From Oscillospiraceae bacterium (lineage in GTDB: Bacteria; Bacillota; Clostridia; Oscillospirales; Oscillospiraceae): 36,460 nt of DNA. Position 1 is the stretch's first letter. The number at the start of each line of letters is the position of its first letter. Location: contig JAFQCV010000026.1 in assembly GCA_017416325.1 (NCBI GenBank), positions 1-36,460 of the forward strand, written 5' to 3'. Shown here piece by piece: positions 1 through 6,316 of this stretch. A program made the translations under genes and the position numbers. Below the pieces are notes generated by a model. It was not told where the DNA came from. It made no database searches and was given only the letters and a program-made list of their open reading frames with translations.

Positions 1-423
1 ATGAGCTATGGCTACATCTACGTCGCGCAGATCGCCATGGGTGCGGATATGAACCAGACCATTAAGGCTATCGCCGAGGCTGAGGCTTATCCGGGTCCTT
101 CCCTGATCATCGGCTATGCTCCCTGTGAGATGCACTCCATCAAGGGCGGCATGATCAACTGCCAGGCTGAGATGAAGAAGGCTGTGGATTGCGGCTACTG
201 GAATCTGTTCCGCTTTGACCCCTCCAAGGAGACCGGCAAGTTCCAGCTGGACAGCAAGGATCCCAAGGAAGGCTACCAGGAGTTCCTGATGAACGAGGCT
301 CGTTACAGCCGTCTGACCCGTGAGTTCCCCGACCGCGCCAAGGAGCTGTTCGTGAAGAACGAAGAGGCTGCCAAGGAGCGTTGGGAGCACCTGAAGAAGC
401 TGGTCGAGATGTACAAGGACTAA
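1..423 (+). CDS. nifJ: Pyruvate:ferredoxin oxidoreductase, C-terminal end (partial)
   Basis: The window opens inside this gene; the first 140 readable residues run to a TAA at 421-423. They match the C-terminal thiamine-diphosphate-binding part of the single-chain pyruvate:ferredoxin (flavodoxin) oxidoreductase, including GYIYVAQIAMGADMNQT near the start and APCEMHSIKGGM around residues 41-52, which are family hallmarks. The enzyme decarboxylates pyruvate to acetyl-CoA and CO2 and passes electrons to ferredoxin, the normal fate of pyruvate in anaerobic clostridia. The full family protein is about 1,170-1,200 residues, so nearly nine tenths lies outside the window; the ATG at position 1 is an internal Met. 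Codon use is strongly biased (AAG, CTG, GCT), as expected of a very highly expressed gene. A strong terminator follows. Confidence 0.93.
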   Translation: MSYGYIYVAQIAMGADMNQTIKAIAEAEAYPGPSLIIGYAPCEMHSIKGGMINCQAEMKKAVDCGYWNLFRFDPSKETGKFQLDSKDPKEGYQEFLMNEARYSRLTREFPDRAKELFVKNEEAAKERWEHLKKLVEMYKD

Positions 424-447
424 TCACCAGTCGATTCCTAAACACCA

Positions 448-476
448 CCGCCCCCGGTTTCCCGGGGGCGGTTTTT
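448..476 (+). terminator. Rho-independent terminator after the oxidoreductase
   Basis: A perfect 10-bp G+C-rich stem (448-457 with 462-471, core CCCCCGG/CCGGGGG) and a 4-base loop are followed by TTTTT. It ends the pyruvate:ferredoxin oxidoreductase transcript 25 bases after its stop. Confidence 0.93.
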
Positions 477-490
477 CAAAGGAGATTTTT

Positions 491-646
491 ATGTTCTGTA
501 CCGTTACCGACATTCGGGGCGACTACGCCTATGTAACCTATGATAACACCGGCATCGTCTCCGAGGTTGCCATTGCATTGCTGCCTCTGGGCATTGACGT
601 GGGTGACCGTCTCAAATTTGAAGATTACGAATTTTCTCTGGCATAA
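491..646 (+). CDS. 51-residue acidic small protein, DUF3006-like
   Basis: ATG at 491 is preceded by AAAGGAG (479-485), and a 51-codon frame runs to TAA at 644-646. It sits between two terminators, so it is either a separate short transcript or read-through of the oxidoreductase mRNA. The protein looks like a small beta-strand-rich domain: a start FCTVTDIRGDYAYVTYD, a middle LLPLGIDVGDRLKFE and an acidic end. The layout 'short strand, GDYAxV, LLPxG.xxGDxL' resembles the DUF3006 family of small proteins of unknown function; that match is from memory of the pattern and is weak. The ribosome binding site, the stop just before a terminator and even codon use support a real gene. No catalytic residues or export signal are visible. 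Confidence 0.7.
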   Translation: MFCTVTDIRGDYAYVTYDNTGIVSEVAIALLPLGIDVGDRLKFEDYEFSLA

Positions 647-650
647 AAAA

Positions 651-690
651 GCAGCGCTGACGGTTCCATCAGCGCTGCTATTTTATTTTT
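651..690. terminator. Bidirectional terminator
   Basis: A perfect 10-bp stem (651-660 GCAGCGCTGA with 669-678) has an A-run on the left (645-650) and a T-rich tail on the right (679-690). It can therefore stop both the rightward small gene ending at 646 and the leftward AI-2E transporter gene ending at 705. Confidence 0.88.
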
Positions 691-704
691 AGCGGTGAGT
701 ATCT

Positions 705-1961
705 TTATTTCTGATTCTTCTTTTCCATGCGAAGCATCTTCCGCAGCTTAAACTTTTTTCTTCTCTTTTCCCGGTTTTCTTTGAAACCGGACTTCAGTTC
801 CGGAGGATGGGCAACCAGTTTGTCAGGATCTATCTGCCTGTCTTCCAGTCGCTTATCCGCAAACTCCCGAATTAAAGCATACAAAACCGAGGTTACAGGG
901 ATCATCAGCAGCATACCGCCTACGCCCATCAGGTCACCGCCAACAGCAACCGCCAGCAGCACCCACATTCCGGGCAGACCAATAGAAGTGCCTACTACTC
1001 TGGGGTAAATCAAATTTCCTTCGATCTGCTGCAAGATCAGGAACATCACCACGAACCAAACTGCCAGCAAGGGGCTGTCCACCAAGATAAAGAACGCGCC
1101 AACGATACAGCCGGCAAACGCACCTACGATGGGAACCAGCGCTGTAACCGCAATCACAACACTGACCAGCGGCATATAGGGCATCCCAAAGATCGACATG
1201 CAGACCGCAAACATAAGTCCCAGAATCAGCGCTTCCAGACACTGACCGGAAATAAAATTCGAGAAGGTGGAGTTGGTCATACGCATGATCCGCACCACCT
1301 CATCTCCCACCTTTTCCGGCACCAGCGCATAGAGCACACGCCGGAACTGGCTGGCAAGTATCTCTTTTCTCGCCAGGCAGTATAGCGCAAATACCAAGCT
1401 GATGATGGCATTGAAAATACCACTGCCAACACCTACAACGGTAGTAAATAATTTATCCACAACAGTTGTCAAACTGTCACTGACTATCGAGACCGCCTTT
1501 TGGATCAAACTCGCCCAGTCCAGATTGGCAAAATTGGTGTTCTCCTGCAGCCACTCCAAAGCCTCCGGATTCTCGCTTAAATACGCGTTGATATCCGCAA
1601 TGATTCCACTAAAGAACGCAGGAAGCTTGTCCACAAGGGTTTCCACCGTCTCTCCCACCTGGGGGATCAGCAGATAAAAGACCCCGGCCAGCACCAACAG
1701 GATAATCACCAACGTGACCAATATTGCCACCGCTCTGCGAGCACCGGTGTTCCCTATTTTTGAAAACCACCGTTCAACCGCACGCATGGGAACATTTAAA
1801 ATAAACGCGATCGCCGCGCCGATGATAAACGGCGAGAGAATGGACCAGCCAATCCGCAATACAGAAGCCAGACGCTCTGTTTCATGGAGCAGCCAGTATA
1901 ACACAACACACCCTGCCGCTCCCAACAGCAAAGTGCGGACCGTTTTCTTGTTTAATTCCAC
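705..1961 (-). CDS. AI-2E family transporter (YtvI/YdiK-like membrane protein)
   Basis: A 418-residue integral membrane protein of the AI-2E/PerM family. Hydrophobic segments lie at about 10-27, 38-58, 75-102, a cluster around 185-200, and at least four from about 240 to 375, the arrangement usual in this family: two or three N-terminal helices, a soluble amphipathic stretch, then a conserved C-terminal bundle. The family signature region ALVPIVGAFAGCIVGAFF followed by GNLIYPRVVGTSIGLPG is clear. The tail is very basic and cytoplasmic. Some members export the quorum signal AI-2, and others act as Na+/H+ or unknown exporters; the substrate here cannot be read. Translation starts at GTG (1959-1961), 8 bases after GAGGAGGG. 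The gene is monocistronic, between its own promoter and a shared terminator. Confidence 0.85.
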   Translation of the reverse strand: MELNKKTVRTLLLGAAGCVVLYWLLHETERLASVLRIGWSILSPFIIGAAIAFILNVPMRAVERWFSKIGNTGARRAVAILVTLVIILLVLAGVFYLLIPQVGETVETLVDKLPAFFSGIIADINAYLSENPEALEWLQENTNFANLDWASLIQKAVSIVSDSLTTVVDKLFTTVVGVGSGIFNAIISLVFALYCLARKEILASQFRRVLYALVPEKVGDEVVRIMRMTNSTFSNFISGQCLEALILGLMFAVCMSIFGMPYMPLVSVVIAVTALVPIVGAFAGCIVGAFFILVDSPLLAVWFVVMFLILQQIEGNLIYPRVVGTSIGLPGMWVLLAVAVGGDLMGVGGMLLMIPVTSVLYALIREFADKRLEDRQIDPDKLVAHPPELKSGFKENREKRRKKFKLRKMLRMEKKNQK

Positions 1962-1983
1962 TGCGATCCCTCCTCATATGTTT

Positions 1984-2012
1984 ATTATACTGATAAATCA
2001 GCAAAAAGCCAA
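1984..2012 (-). promoter_or_regulatory. Sigma-A promoter for the AI-2E family gene
   Basis: On the minus strand TTGGCT (2007-2012) and TATAAT (1984-1989) are separated by 17 bases, and the start codon follows about 25 bases on. The fit to the sigma-A consensus is good (4/6 and 6/6). Confidence 0.7.
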
Positions 2013-2020
2013 TCCATAAT

Positions 2021-3076
2021 TTATAAATCTTTCTTTTCTTTTGAAATTTGTCGCAGCGCATCACACAGCCTGTCCACATTTTCCTGACTCGTTGCCCAAC
2101 TGGTGCAGAAACGAACTGCCCTGTGCCGGTCATCTACACGACATTCATGAGAGAATGTAAAAGACTTCGCCAATTCGTCCAAAACAGCATCCGGCATCGT
2201 TACAAATATCTGATTCGTAGATCCGGGAACGTACAGAGGATAACCCAGCTTCCCCAAAACAGCACGAATCTGGTCTGCTTTTTCATTCGCCTGCCGCGCC
2301 ATCCGGAAATACAAGCCATCCCGCAGCAGCGCGTCAAACTGCAGGCCCAGCAACCGGCCTTTTGCCAACATGCCGCCATGCTGCTTGATCATATAACGAA
2401 AATCCTCAGCAAGCGCAGGGTGTGAAAACACAACCGCTTCCCCAAAGAGAGCCCCCTGTTTGGTGCCACCAATATAAAACACATCGCAAAGCCGGGCAAG
2501 ATCCTTAAGCGTCAGATCATTGTCAGCCGCTTCCAAGCCATATCCCAATCTGGCACCGTCCAAAAACAAATACAGACCGTTATCTCGACAATACTCTGAA
2601 AGGGCTTCCAATTCTTTCCGGGAATAAATCGTTCCCAATTCTGTGGGATTTGAGATATATACCATTTTCGGCTGGACAGTATGCTCCATCGCCTCGGAGG
2701 CTCTATGCTCCTCAACCAGTGCGCGTACCTGCTCCGCGGTGATTTTGCCATCCGCAGAGGGCAGTGCCAGCACCTTATGTCCCGTGGCCTCCACCGCGCC
2801 GGTCTCATGCACATGTATGTGCCCCGTCTGGGCGCAGACAACACCCTGATACGCCCGAAGTGCCGCTGCGATCACTGTCATATTTGTCTGGGTTCCGCCA
2901 ACCAGAAAATGCACAGAAAGAGAAGGATCTTCGCAAAGAACCCGAATCCGCTCCGCCGCTGCCGCGCAATATGGGTCTGTTCCATAGCCGGGTGTCTGCT
3001 CCAAATTTGTCTGAACCAGTCGCTGCAAAATACTTTCGTGGCAGCCTTCTGCGTAGTCATTGTGAAAATAGATCAT
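2021..3076 (-). CDS. Low-specificity threonine aldolase family protein (PLP-dependent)
   Basis: A 351-residue fold-type I PLP enzyme of the threonine aldolase/beta-eliminating lyase family, which splits L-threonine (or allo-threonine) into glycine and acetaldehyde. Key features: FHNDYAEG at the start, HIHVHETGAVEATGH (86-100) in the substrate region, FLDGARLG (171-178) with the cofactor-contacting Asp173, and YIGGTKQGALFGEA (201-214) with the Schiff-base Lys206. I place the start at 3076 rather than at an upstream in-frame codon (3097), because GGAGGGG lies 6 bases before this ATG and the family normally begins with the MxxFxNDY pattern. The gene has its own near-perfect promoter. It could provide glycine or acetaldehyde, or act in threonine catabolism; the serine genes serC and serA lie further right but are not linked to it. 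Confidence 0.9.
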   Translation of the reverse strand: MIYFHNDYAEGCHESILQRLVQTNLEQTPGYGTDPYCAAAAERIRVLCEDPSLSVHFLVGGTQTNMTVIAAALRAYQGVVCAQTGHIHVHETGAVEATGHKVLALPSADGKITAEQVRALVEEHRASEAMEHTVQPKMVYISNPTELGTIYSRKELEALSEYCRDNGLYLFLDGARLGYGLEAADNDLTLKDLARLCDVFYIGGTKQGALFGEAVVFSHPALAEDFRYMIKQHGGMLAKGRLLGLQFDALLRDGLYFRMARQANEKADQIRAVLGKLGYPLYVPGSTNQIFVTMPDAVLDELAKSFTFSHECRVDDRHRAVRFCTSWATSQENVDRLCDALRQISKEKKDL

Positions 3077-3106
3077 TTTGACCCCTCCATGCAACAATTC
3101 GTATCC

Positions 3107-3135
3107 ATTTTATCTTCTTTCTACTGCCCTGTCAA
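3107..3135 (-). promoter_or_regulatory. Sigma-A promoter for the threonine aldolase gene
   Basis: Minus strand TTGACA (3130-3135), 17-base spacer, TAAAAT (3107-3112). It points away from spoIIID and partly abuts the sporulation promoter of that gene. Confidence 0.82.
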
Positions 3136-3139
3136 GAAC

Positions 3140-3168
3140 GCATATTCCCTGTGGCTTTTGCATAGAGT
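3140..3168 (+). promoter_or_regulatory. Candidate sigma-E (mother-cell) promoter of spoIIID
   Basis: GCATATT (3140-3146) and CATAGAGT (3161-3168) with a 14-base spacer resemble the sigma-E elements (-35 ending ATATT, -10 CATACAxT). In Bacillus subtilis spoIIID is transcribed by sigma-E, so the match is biologically expected. No good sigma-A promoter is seen in the same orientation. Confidence 0.55.
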
Positions 3169-3201
3169 TTCTTGGTAGCACACAGCATCGGAGGGGATAT
3201 C

Positions 3202-3450
3202 ATGTCAGATACCATCGAGGAACGCGCCTGCGCACTGGCTGTGTACATGATCGAAACCGGCGCCACAGTGCGGGCAGCCGCCCAACACTTTGGCATCTCA
3301 AAATCCACGGTACATAAAGACCTGCAGCAGCGACTGCCCCAATACAACCGAAACCTTTATGAAAAGGTACGCCAAGTGCTGGATATCAACAAACAACAGC
3401 GGCATATCCGGGGCGGAATCGCGACCCGCAAAAAATACAAGGGAGAATAA
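3202..3450 (+). CDS. spoIIID: Stage III sporulation transcriptional regulator SpoIIID
   Basis: An 82-residue DNA-binding protein (B. subtilis form about 93). The helix-turn-helix TVRAAAQHFGISKSTVHKD spans residues 22-40, followed by the characteristic basic C-terminal tail HIRGGIATRKKYKGE (68-82). SpoIIID is the mother-cell regulator that both activates and represses sigma-E genes and helps switch on sigma-K. I choose the ATG at 3202, 6 bases after GGAGGGG, over the in-frame codon at 3172. The gene stands alone, with a sigma-E-like promoter upstream and a strong hairpin 8 bases after the stop. Its presence is good evidence that the organism makes, or descends from makers of, endospores. Confidence 0.96.
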   Translation: MSDTIEERACALAVYMIETGATVRAAAQHFGISKSTVHKDLQQRLPQYNRNLYEKVRQVLDINKQQRHIRGGIATRKKYKGE

Positions 3451-3457
3451 TAAGTTC

Positions 3458-3492
3458 AATGTCCGGACACGCTCAGTGTCCGGACATTTTGA
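3458..3492 (+). terminator. Strong hairpin terminator after spoIIID
   Basis: A perfect 13-bp stem (3458-3470 with 3476-3488, core TGTCCGGACAC) has a 5-base loop and a TTTTGATTT tail. It also sits just beyond the stop of the leftward small gene at 3494, so it may insulate both. Confidence 0.88.
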
Positions 3493-3493
3493 T

Positions 3494-3643
3494 TTACAGA
3501 TCATCCGCATCCTGTACCGGTTTGTCCAAAACATCTGCAGGCACACCGGTATAGCTGCCCAATGGGTCCGTTATCACAGGATCTACCGAATCCAGCGGAT
3601 TCCCCACTTGCGGAAGTAACGGTTTTTTCTTTGCATTTTTCAC
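3494..3643 (-). CDS. 49-residue conserved-looking small protein ending PVQDADDL
   Basis: A 50-codon frame on the minus strand starts at GTG (3641-3643), 6 bases after GGGAGGG, and ends at TAA 3494-3496. The protein has a basic start (MKNAKKKPLLPQVGN), then a Pro/Asp/Gly-rich body with DPLGSYTGVP (26-35) and the acidic end PVQDADDL. It has no hydrophobic segment and is probably unstructured or a short binding peptide. From memory, short clostridial hypothetical proteins with a 'DPxGSYTGxP ... PVQDADDL' layout recur, which supports a real gene; I cannot confirm this here. It is read divergently from rlmH and convergently to spoIIID. No function is known to me. Because of its length it would be lost by most gene callers. 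Confidence 0.72.
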   Translation of the reverse strand: MKNAKKKPLLPQVGNPLDSVDPVITDPLGSYTGVPADVLDKPVQDADDL

Positions 3644-3695
3644 AAGGTTCCCTCCCCTCGCACCTAGTATTGCCGATGCCAGCCGGTCAATTCCT

Positions 3696-3724
3696 TTGCT
3701 TTTTGGAAAAGGTTATGATAAAAT
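3696..3724 (+). promoter_or_regulatory. Sigma-A promoter for rlmH
   Basis: TTGCTT (3696-3701), 17 bases, TAAAAT (3719-3724) preceded by TGA. The rlmH start lies 18 bases downstream, giving a very short leader. Confidence 0.6.
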
Positions 3725-3742
3725 GGCTGTGGAGGGGATCGT

Positions 3743-4225
3743 ATGTTTGACGTTACTTTGATCACAATGGGCAAGCTGAAAGAAAAATTTTATCTCAGCG
3801 CTGCAGAAGAATATTGTAAGCGACTGAAAGGATTCTGTAATTTTCATTTGATTGAATTGCCGGAATATCGGCTTCCCGAAAATCCATCCTCAGCAGAGAT
3901 CAGCGCAGGGCTGGAAAAAGAAGCCGAGGCCATTTTCAGTAAAATACCGAAAGGTGCCTGGCTGTGCGTCTTCACACCCGAAGGGAAGGAGCTCTCCAGC
4001 GAAGGCTTTGCCGCCAAACTAAAAGAGGTTAAGCTGTCCGGCAAAAGCAGCGCCTGTTTCTTGATTGGCTCTTCCTTTGGAATCTCCCCCACCGTCAAGC
4101 AAAAAGCGGATTTCCTGCTTTCTATGGGGCCCATGACCTTCCCCCATCACTTAGCCCGGATCATGGTTTTAGAGCAGCTATACCGGGCAGAGGCAATTCA
4201 GGCTGGCAGTAAATACCACAAATAG
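3743..4225 (+). CDS. rlmH: 23S rRNA (pseudouridine1915-N3)-methyltransferase RlmH
   Basis: A 160-residue SPOUT-class methyltransferase (family about 155-160). It methylates N3 of pseudouridine 1915 in helix 69 of 23S rRNA on the assembled 70S ribosome, using S-adenosylmethionine. Family signatures: VTLITMGKLKE near the start, the glycine-rich cofactor loop FLIGSSFGI (about 106-114), and the C-terminal LSMGPMTFPHHLARIMVLEQLYRA, which forms the trefoil-knot end and is nearly invariant. The ATG at 3743 follows GGAGGGG with a 6-base gap. Unlike in many Firmicutes it does not sit beside an HtrA-type protease here. It is probably monocistronic; repeat hairpins begin right after the stop. Confidence 0.96.
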   Translation: MFDVTLITMGKLKEKFYLSAAEEYCKRLKGFCNFHLIELPEYRLPENPSSAEISAGLEKEAEAIFSKIPKGAWLCVFTPEGKELSSEGFAAKLKEVKLSGKSSACFLIGSSFGISPTVKQKADFLLSMGPMTFPHHLARIMVLEQLYRAEAIQAGSKYHK

Positions 4226-4247
4226 GTCATGTTAAATAATGCTCTTC

Positions 4248-4284
4248 CGAGTCCCATCTTGAGCATTAAAAATCCGGATACCCC
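4248..4284. repeat. 37-bp direct repeat, copy 1
   Basis: Identical to 4410-4446. The unit reads CGAGTCCCATCTTGAGCATT followed by AAAAATCCGGATACCCC. Its first part equals the end of the tRNA-Leu T-arm (GAGTCCCATCT) and its last part equals one arm of that tRNA's terminator. Here the arm is followed by AAAGGGGTATC, giving an 8-bp hairpin (4277-4284 with 4288-4295), and is then lost. Confidence 0.9.
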
Positions 4285-4310
4285 AAAGGGGTATCATCCC
4301 GTTTCTTCAT

Positions 4311-4355
4311 CTCAGCTTCCATCCACATCCCTCCGGGATGCGTCTGGAAGCTGAG
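4311..4355. repeat. Long imperfect hairpin between rlmH and tRNA-Leu
   Basis: CTCAGCTTCCA (4311-4321) pairs perfectly with 4345-4355, and inside it CATCC/GGATG (4326-4330 with 4336-4340) forms a second stem. It has no T-tail. It is part of a dense run of hairpins in this 240-base gap, whose role is unknown. Confidence 0.75.
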
Positions 4356-4373
4356 GGACTCTCCCACGGCCTA

Positions 4374-4400
4374 AAAACATGCCACCGGCATGTTTTCTTT
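4374..4400 (+). terminator. Hairpin with T-rich flank
   Basis: AAAACATGCC (4374-4383) pairs with 4387-4396, with loop ACC and the tail CTTTA. It could end rightward transcription from rlmH, although the tail is poor. The word ACGGCCT occurs on both sides (about 4366 and 4401), suggesting a small inserted unit. Confidence 0.45.
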
Positions 4401-4409
4401 ACGGCCTTT

Positions 4410-4446
4410 CGAGTCCCATCTTGAGCATTAAAAATCCGGATACCCC
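4410..4446. repeat. 37-bp direct repeat, copy 2 (left half of a large palindrome)
   Basis: Identical to 4248-4284 and 162 bases to its right. This copy is joined head-on to the tRNA-Leu 3' end and terminator, so that 4408-4488 is an imperfect palindrome centred exactly on 4448: 14-bp outer arms, 8 unmatched bases, and a 17-bp perfect inner stem. Confidence 0.9.
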
Positions 4447-4466
4447 TTTGGGGTATCCGGATTTTT
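4430..4466 (-). terminator. Terminator of tRNA-Leu (bidirectional)
   Basis: A perfect 17-bp stem (4430-4446 with 4450-4466) with a 3-base loop has A-runs on one end and T-runs on the other, so it works in both directions. It begins within the CCA end of the tRNA, leaving no spacer. Confidence 0.85.
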
Positions 4467-4548
4467 GGTGCGAGAGATGGGACTCGAACCCACACGGCGA
4501 AACCACACGCACCTCAAACGTGCTTGTCTACCATTCCAACACTCTCGC
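4466..4548 (-). tRNA. tRNA-Leu(GAG)
   Basis: On the minus strand the 7-bp acceptor stem GCGAGAG/CTCTCGC, discriminator A and encoded CCA are present. The anticodon arm is CACGT-TTGAGGT-GCGTG, giving anticodon GAG (reads CUC/CUU). A long variable region (about 12 bases with a GG/CC stem) marks it as a class II tRNA, and the T-arm GTGGG-TTCGAGT-CCCAT is regular. Length is 83 with CCA. Alternative loop registers would give Gln or Ser anticodons, but only the GAG register gives a full 5-bp stem, and the class II shape agrees with Leu. Confidence 0.93.
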
Positions 4549-4560
4549 AAGCGCTAAGGT

Positions 4561-4589
4561 ATTATAACCTTTTCCCAGGTTTTTGTCAA
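4561..4589 (-). promoter_or_regulatory. Consensus sigma-A promoter for tRNA-Leu
   Basis: Minus strand TTGACA (4584-4589), 17 bases, TATAAT (4561-4566): a perfect consensus, as is common for stable RNA genes. Confidence 0.92.
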
Positions 4590-4606
4590 CATATTTTTGG
4601 AATCTC

Positions 4607-4635
4607 TTGCAAGTTTCCTTCTTCTCTGTTAAACT
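4607..4635 (+). promoter_or_regulatory. Sigma-A promoter for rsmE
   Basis: TTGCAA (4607-4612), 17 bases, TAAACT (4630-4635), about 25 bases before the start codon and divergent from the tRNA promoter. Confidence 0.6.
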
Positions 4636-4660
4636 ATAAGCAAAACAAGGAGGAATGATA

Positions 4661-5392
4661 GTGACACGATTTTTTGTTCAGCCGGAAGCGCTTCAGCCCG
4701 ACTTTCTGGTTCTCACCGGAGAAAATGCCCAGCATGCCAAGGTTTTGCGTTTAAAAAATGGAGAAAGTGTCCTTGTTTGTGACGGGCAGGGCAAAGAATG
4801 TGTATGCACTGTCAGCGATGTAAGCCCGGACCAAATCTCTCTTGTGGTACAAAAGCGCTTGGCGTCTGAATCCGAGCCTTGTGTGCAGGTCAGTGTCTAC
4901 ATGGCATTTCCCAAGGCAGACAAGCTGGAGCATGTGATCCAAAAGGCAACGGAGCTGGGCGCTTACGAGATCGTTGCCTTTCCCTCTTCCCGTTGTGTTT
5001 CCCGCCCCGACGAGAAAAGTCTAAAGAAAAAGCTGGAACGGTGGCAAAAAATAGCGGCTTCTGCCGCGGAGCAGTCCGGCAGAGGCAGAATTCCCCAAAT
5101 CCTAACGCTCCCCAGCTACCGCGCAGCCTTAGAACGGGCAGCAAGGGCAGACCTGGCTCTGCTTTTTTACGAAAACGAACAGTCCACCACATTGAAAATG
5201 GCTTTATCCAAAGGAAAATATCGTTCTGTCAGCCTGCTCACCGGACCGGAGGGCGGATTGGAGGTTTCCGAAGTGGAACAGGCGCAGTCTGCCGGTTTGA
5301 CTGTCTGTACCCTGGGCAAGCGAATCCTTCGTTGCGAAACCGCCCCTCTGTGCGCCCTGTCTGCCGTCATGTATGACGCCGGTGAATTCTAA
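4661..5392 (+). CDS. rsmE: 16S rRNA (uracil1498-N3)-methyltransferase RsmE
   Basis: A 243-residue SPOUT methyltransferase that methylates N3 of U1498 in the decoding region of 16S rRNA in the 30S subunit. It shows the N-terminal PUA-like part (TRFFVQPEAL ... HAKVLRLKNGE), then the catalytic domain with KADKLEHVIQKATELG, the cofactor loop LLTGPEGGLEVSEVE, and the C-terminal knot LGKRILRCETAPL. All are strong family motifs. The start is set at GTG 4661: AAGGAGG (4647-4653) lies 7 bases before it, while the upstream ATG at 4655 would leave only one base of spacing. The gene is flanked by its own promoter and a hairpin terminator. In many Firmicutes rsmE follows prmA; here it stands alone. Confidence 0.95.
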   Translation: MTRFFVQPEALQPDFLVLTGENAQHAKVLRLKNGESVLVCDGQGKECVCTVSDVSPDQISLVVQKRLASESEPCVQVSVYMAFPKADKLEHVIQKATELGAYEIVAFPSSRCVSRPDEKSLKKKLERWQKIAASAAEQSGRGRIPQILTLPSYRAALERAARADLALLFYENEQSTTLKMALSKGKYRSVSLLTGPEGGLEVSEVEQAQSAGLTVCTLGKRILRCETAPLCALSAVMYDAGEF

Positions 5393-5408
5393 CAGCCAGA
5401 TTCCAACG

Positions 5409-5440
5409 ATCCGTCGGTTTCTCACCGGCGGATTTTCTTT
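5409..5440 (+). terminator. Terminator after rsmE
   Basis: A 10-bp stem with one G-T pair (5409-5418 with 5424-5433), 5-base loop and TTTCTTT tail. Confidence 0.8.
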
Positions 5441-5480
5441 AGATATACTGCAAAAAGATACCATTTTGTCCTCCCAGGGA

Positions 5481-5509
5481 TTGCAAATGTCCGCGTATTC
5501 TGTTATAAT
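5481..5509 (+). promoter_or_regulatory. Sigma-A promoter of the proBAC operon
   Basis: TTGCAA (5481-5486), 17 bases, TATAAT (5504-5509), about 36 bases before the proB start. No proline-responsive leader, riboswitch or T-box is visible; the untranslated leader is only about 30 bases. Confidence 0.8.
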
Positions 5510-5545
5510 AACGGGAAAAGCGACGCTTAAAAAGGAGAATCAAGC

Positions 5546-6316
5546 ATGCGTATCGTGATCAAGATCGGCACCAGCACCCTGGCACATGGAACCGGCCGAT
5601 TGAATATTCAAAGAGTGGAGCAGCTGTGTAAAATCCTCAGCGACATTAAAAATGCCGGTCACCAAGTGATCCTGGTATCCTCCGGCGCTATTGGCATGGG
5701 CGTAGGAAAACTGGGCCTGCAGCAGCGGCCTAAGGACATTCCCACCAAGCAGGCAGCCGCAGCAGTTGGTCAGTGTGAGCTGATGTATTTTTACGATAAG
5801 CTGTTCAGCGAATACCATCATACCGTAGCGCAGCTGCTAATTACCGGGGATGATATAGAAAGCGATACCCGGCATACCAATTTCCGCAACACCCTAAACC
5901 GTCTGCTGGAACTGGACGCGCTGCCCATTATCAATGAAAACGACACCGTTGCCACAGAAGAGTTGGGCATCGGTGATAATGACACCCTTGCCGCCATTGT
6001 GGCCAGCAGCATATCCGCGGACAAGCTGGTGCTGCTGTCAGATATTGACGGTCTTTATACCGCTGATCCCCATACGAATCCCGATGCCCAACTGATTCGG
6101 GAAGTACATACCCTGAACGAAGAGATCCTGTCCCTGGCTGGTGCCAGCGGAACGAATCTGGGAACCGGCGGCATGGTCACAAAGCTGCAAGCCGCAAAAA
6201 TCTGTATGGAGGCCGGTTGTGACATGATTATCACAAATGGCAGCCAACCCACAAACCTTTACGCCATTATCGACGGAGAATCTGTCGGTACCCTGTTTTA
6301 CGGAGAGCGCCAATGA
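5546..6316 (+). CDS. proB: Glutamate 5-kinase ProB, short form without PUA domain
   Basis: A 256-residue amino-acid kinase that phosphorylates the gamma-carboxyl of glutamate, the first step of proline synthesis. The start [17 protein letters not shown] is the ATP/phosphate loop; [36 protein letters not shown] and [14 protein letters not shown] are family motifs for substrate and nucleotide binding, and [14 protein letters not shown] lies near the end. The protein stops after the kinase domain, lacking the PUA domain of the about 367-residue E. coli enzyme; short forms are common in clostridia. Feedback inhibition by proline resides in the kinase domain, so it may be kept. AAGGAG precedes the ATG. 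First gene of a tight proB-proA-proC operon; its TGA overlaps the proA ATG. Confidence 0.96.
   Translation: MRIVIKIGTSTLAHGTGRLNIQRVEQLCKILSDIKNAGHQVILVSSGAIGMGVGKLGLQQRPKDIPTKQAAAAVGQCELMYFYDKLFSEYHHTVAQLLITGDDIESDTRHTNFRNTLNRLLELDALPIINENDTVATEELGIGDNDTLAAIVASSISADKLVLLSDIDGLYTADPHTNPDAQLIREVHTLNEEILSLAGASGTNLGTGGMVTKLQAAKICMEAGCDMIITNGSQPTNLYAIIDGESVGTLFYGERQ

Noticed and set aside
4230-4466. CRISPR-like array (two 37-bp repeats with a 125-base interval)
   Set aside because: Only two copies, no regular spacers and no cas genes; the repeat is derived from a tRNA end and terminator.
4307-4495. Open frame running into tRNA-Leu
   Set aside because: It crosses repeats, a terminator and part of the tRNA; not coding.
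5510-5545. Riboswitch or T-box leader before the proline genes (also sought before serC)
   Set aside because: The leaders are only about 30-50 bases and show no T-box, specifier loop or known aptamer features.
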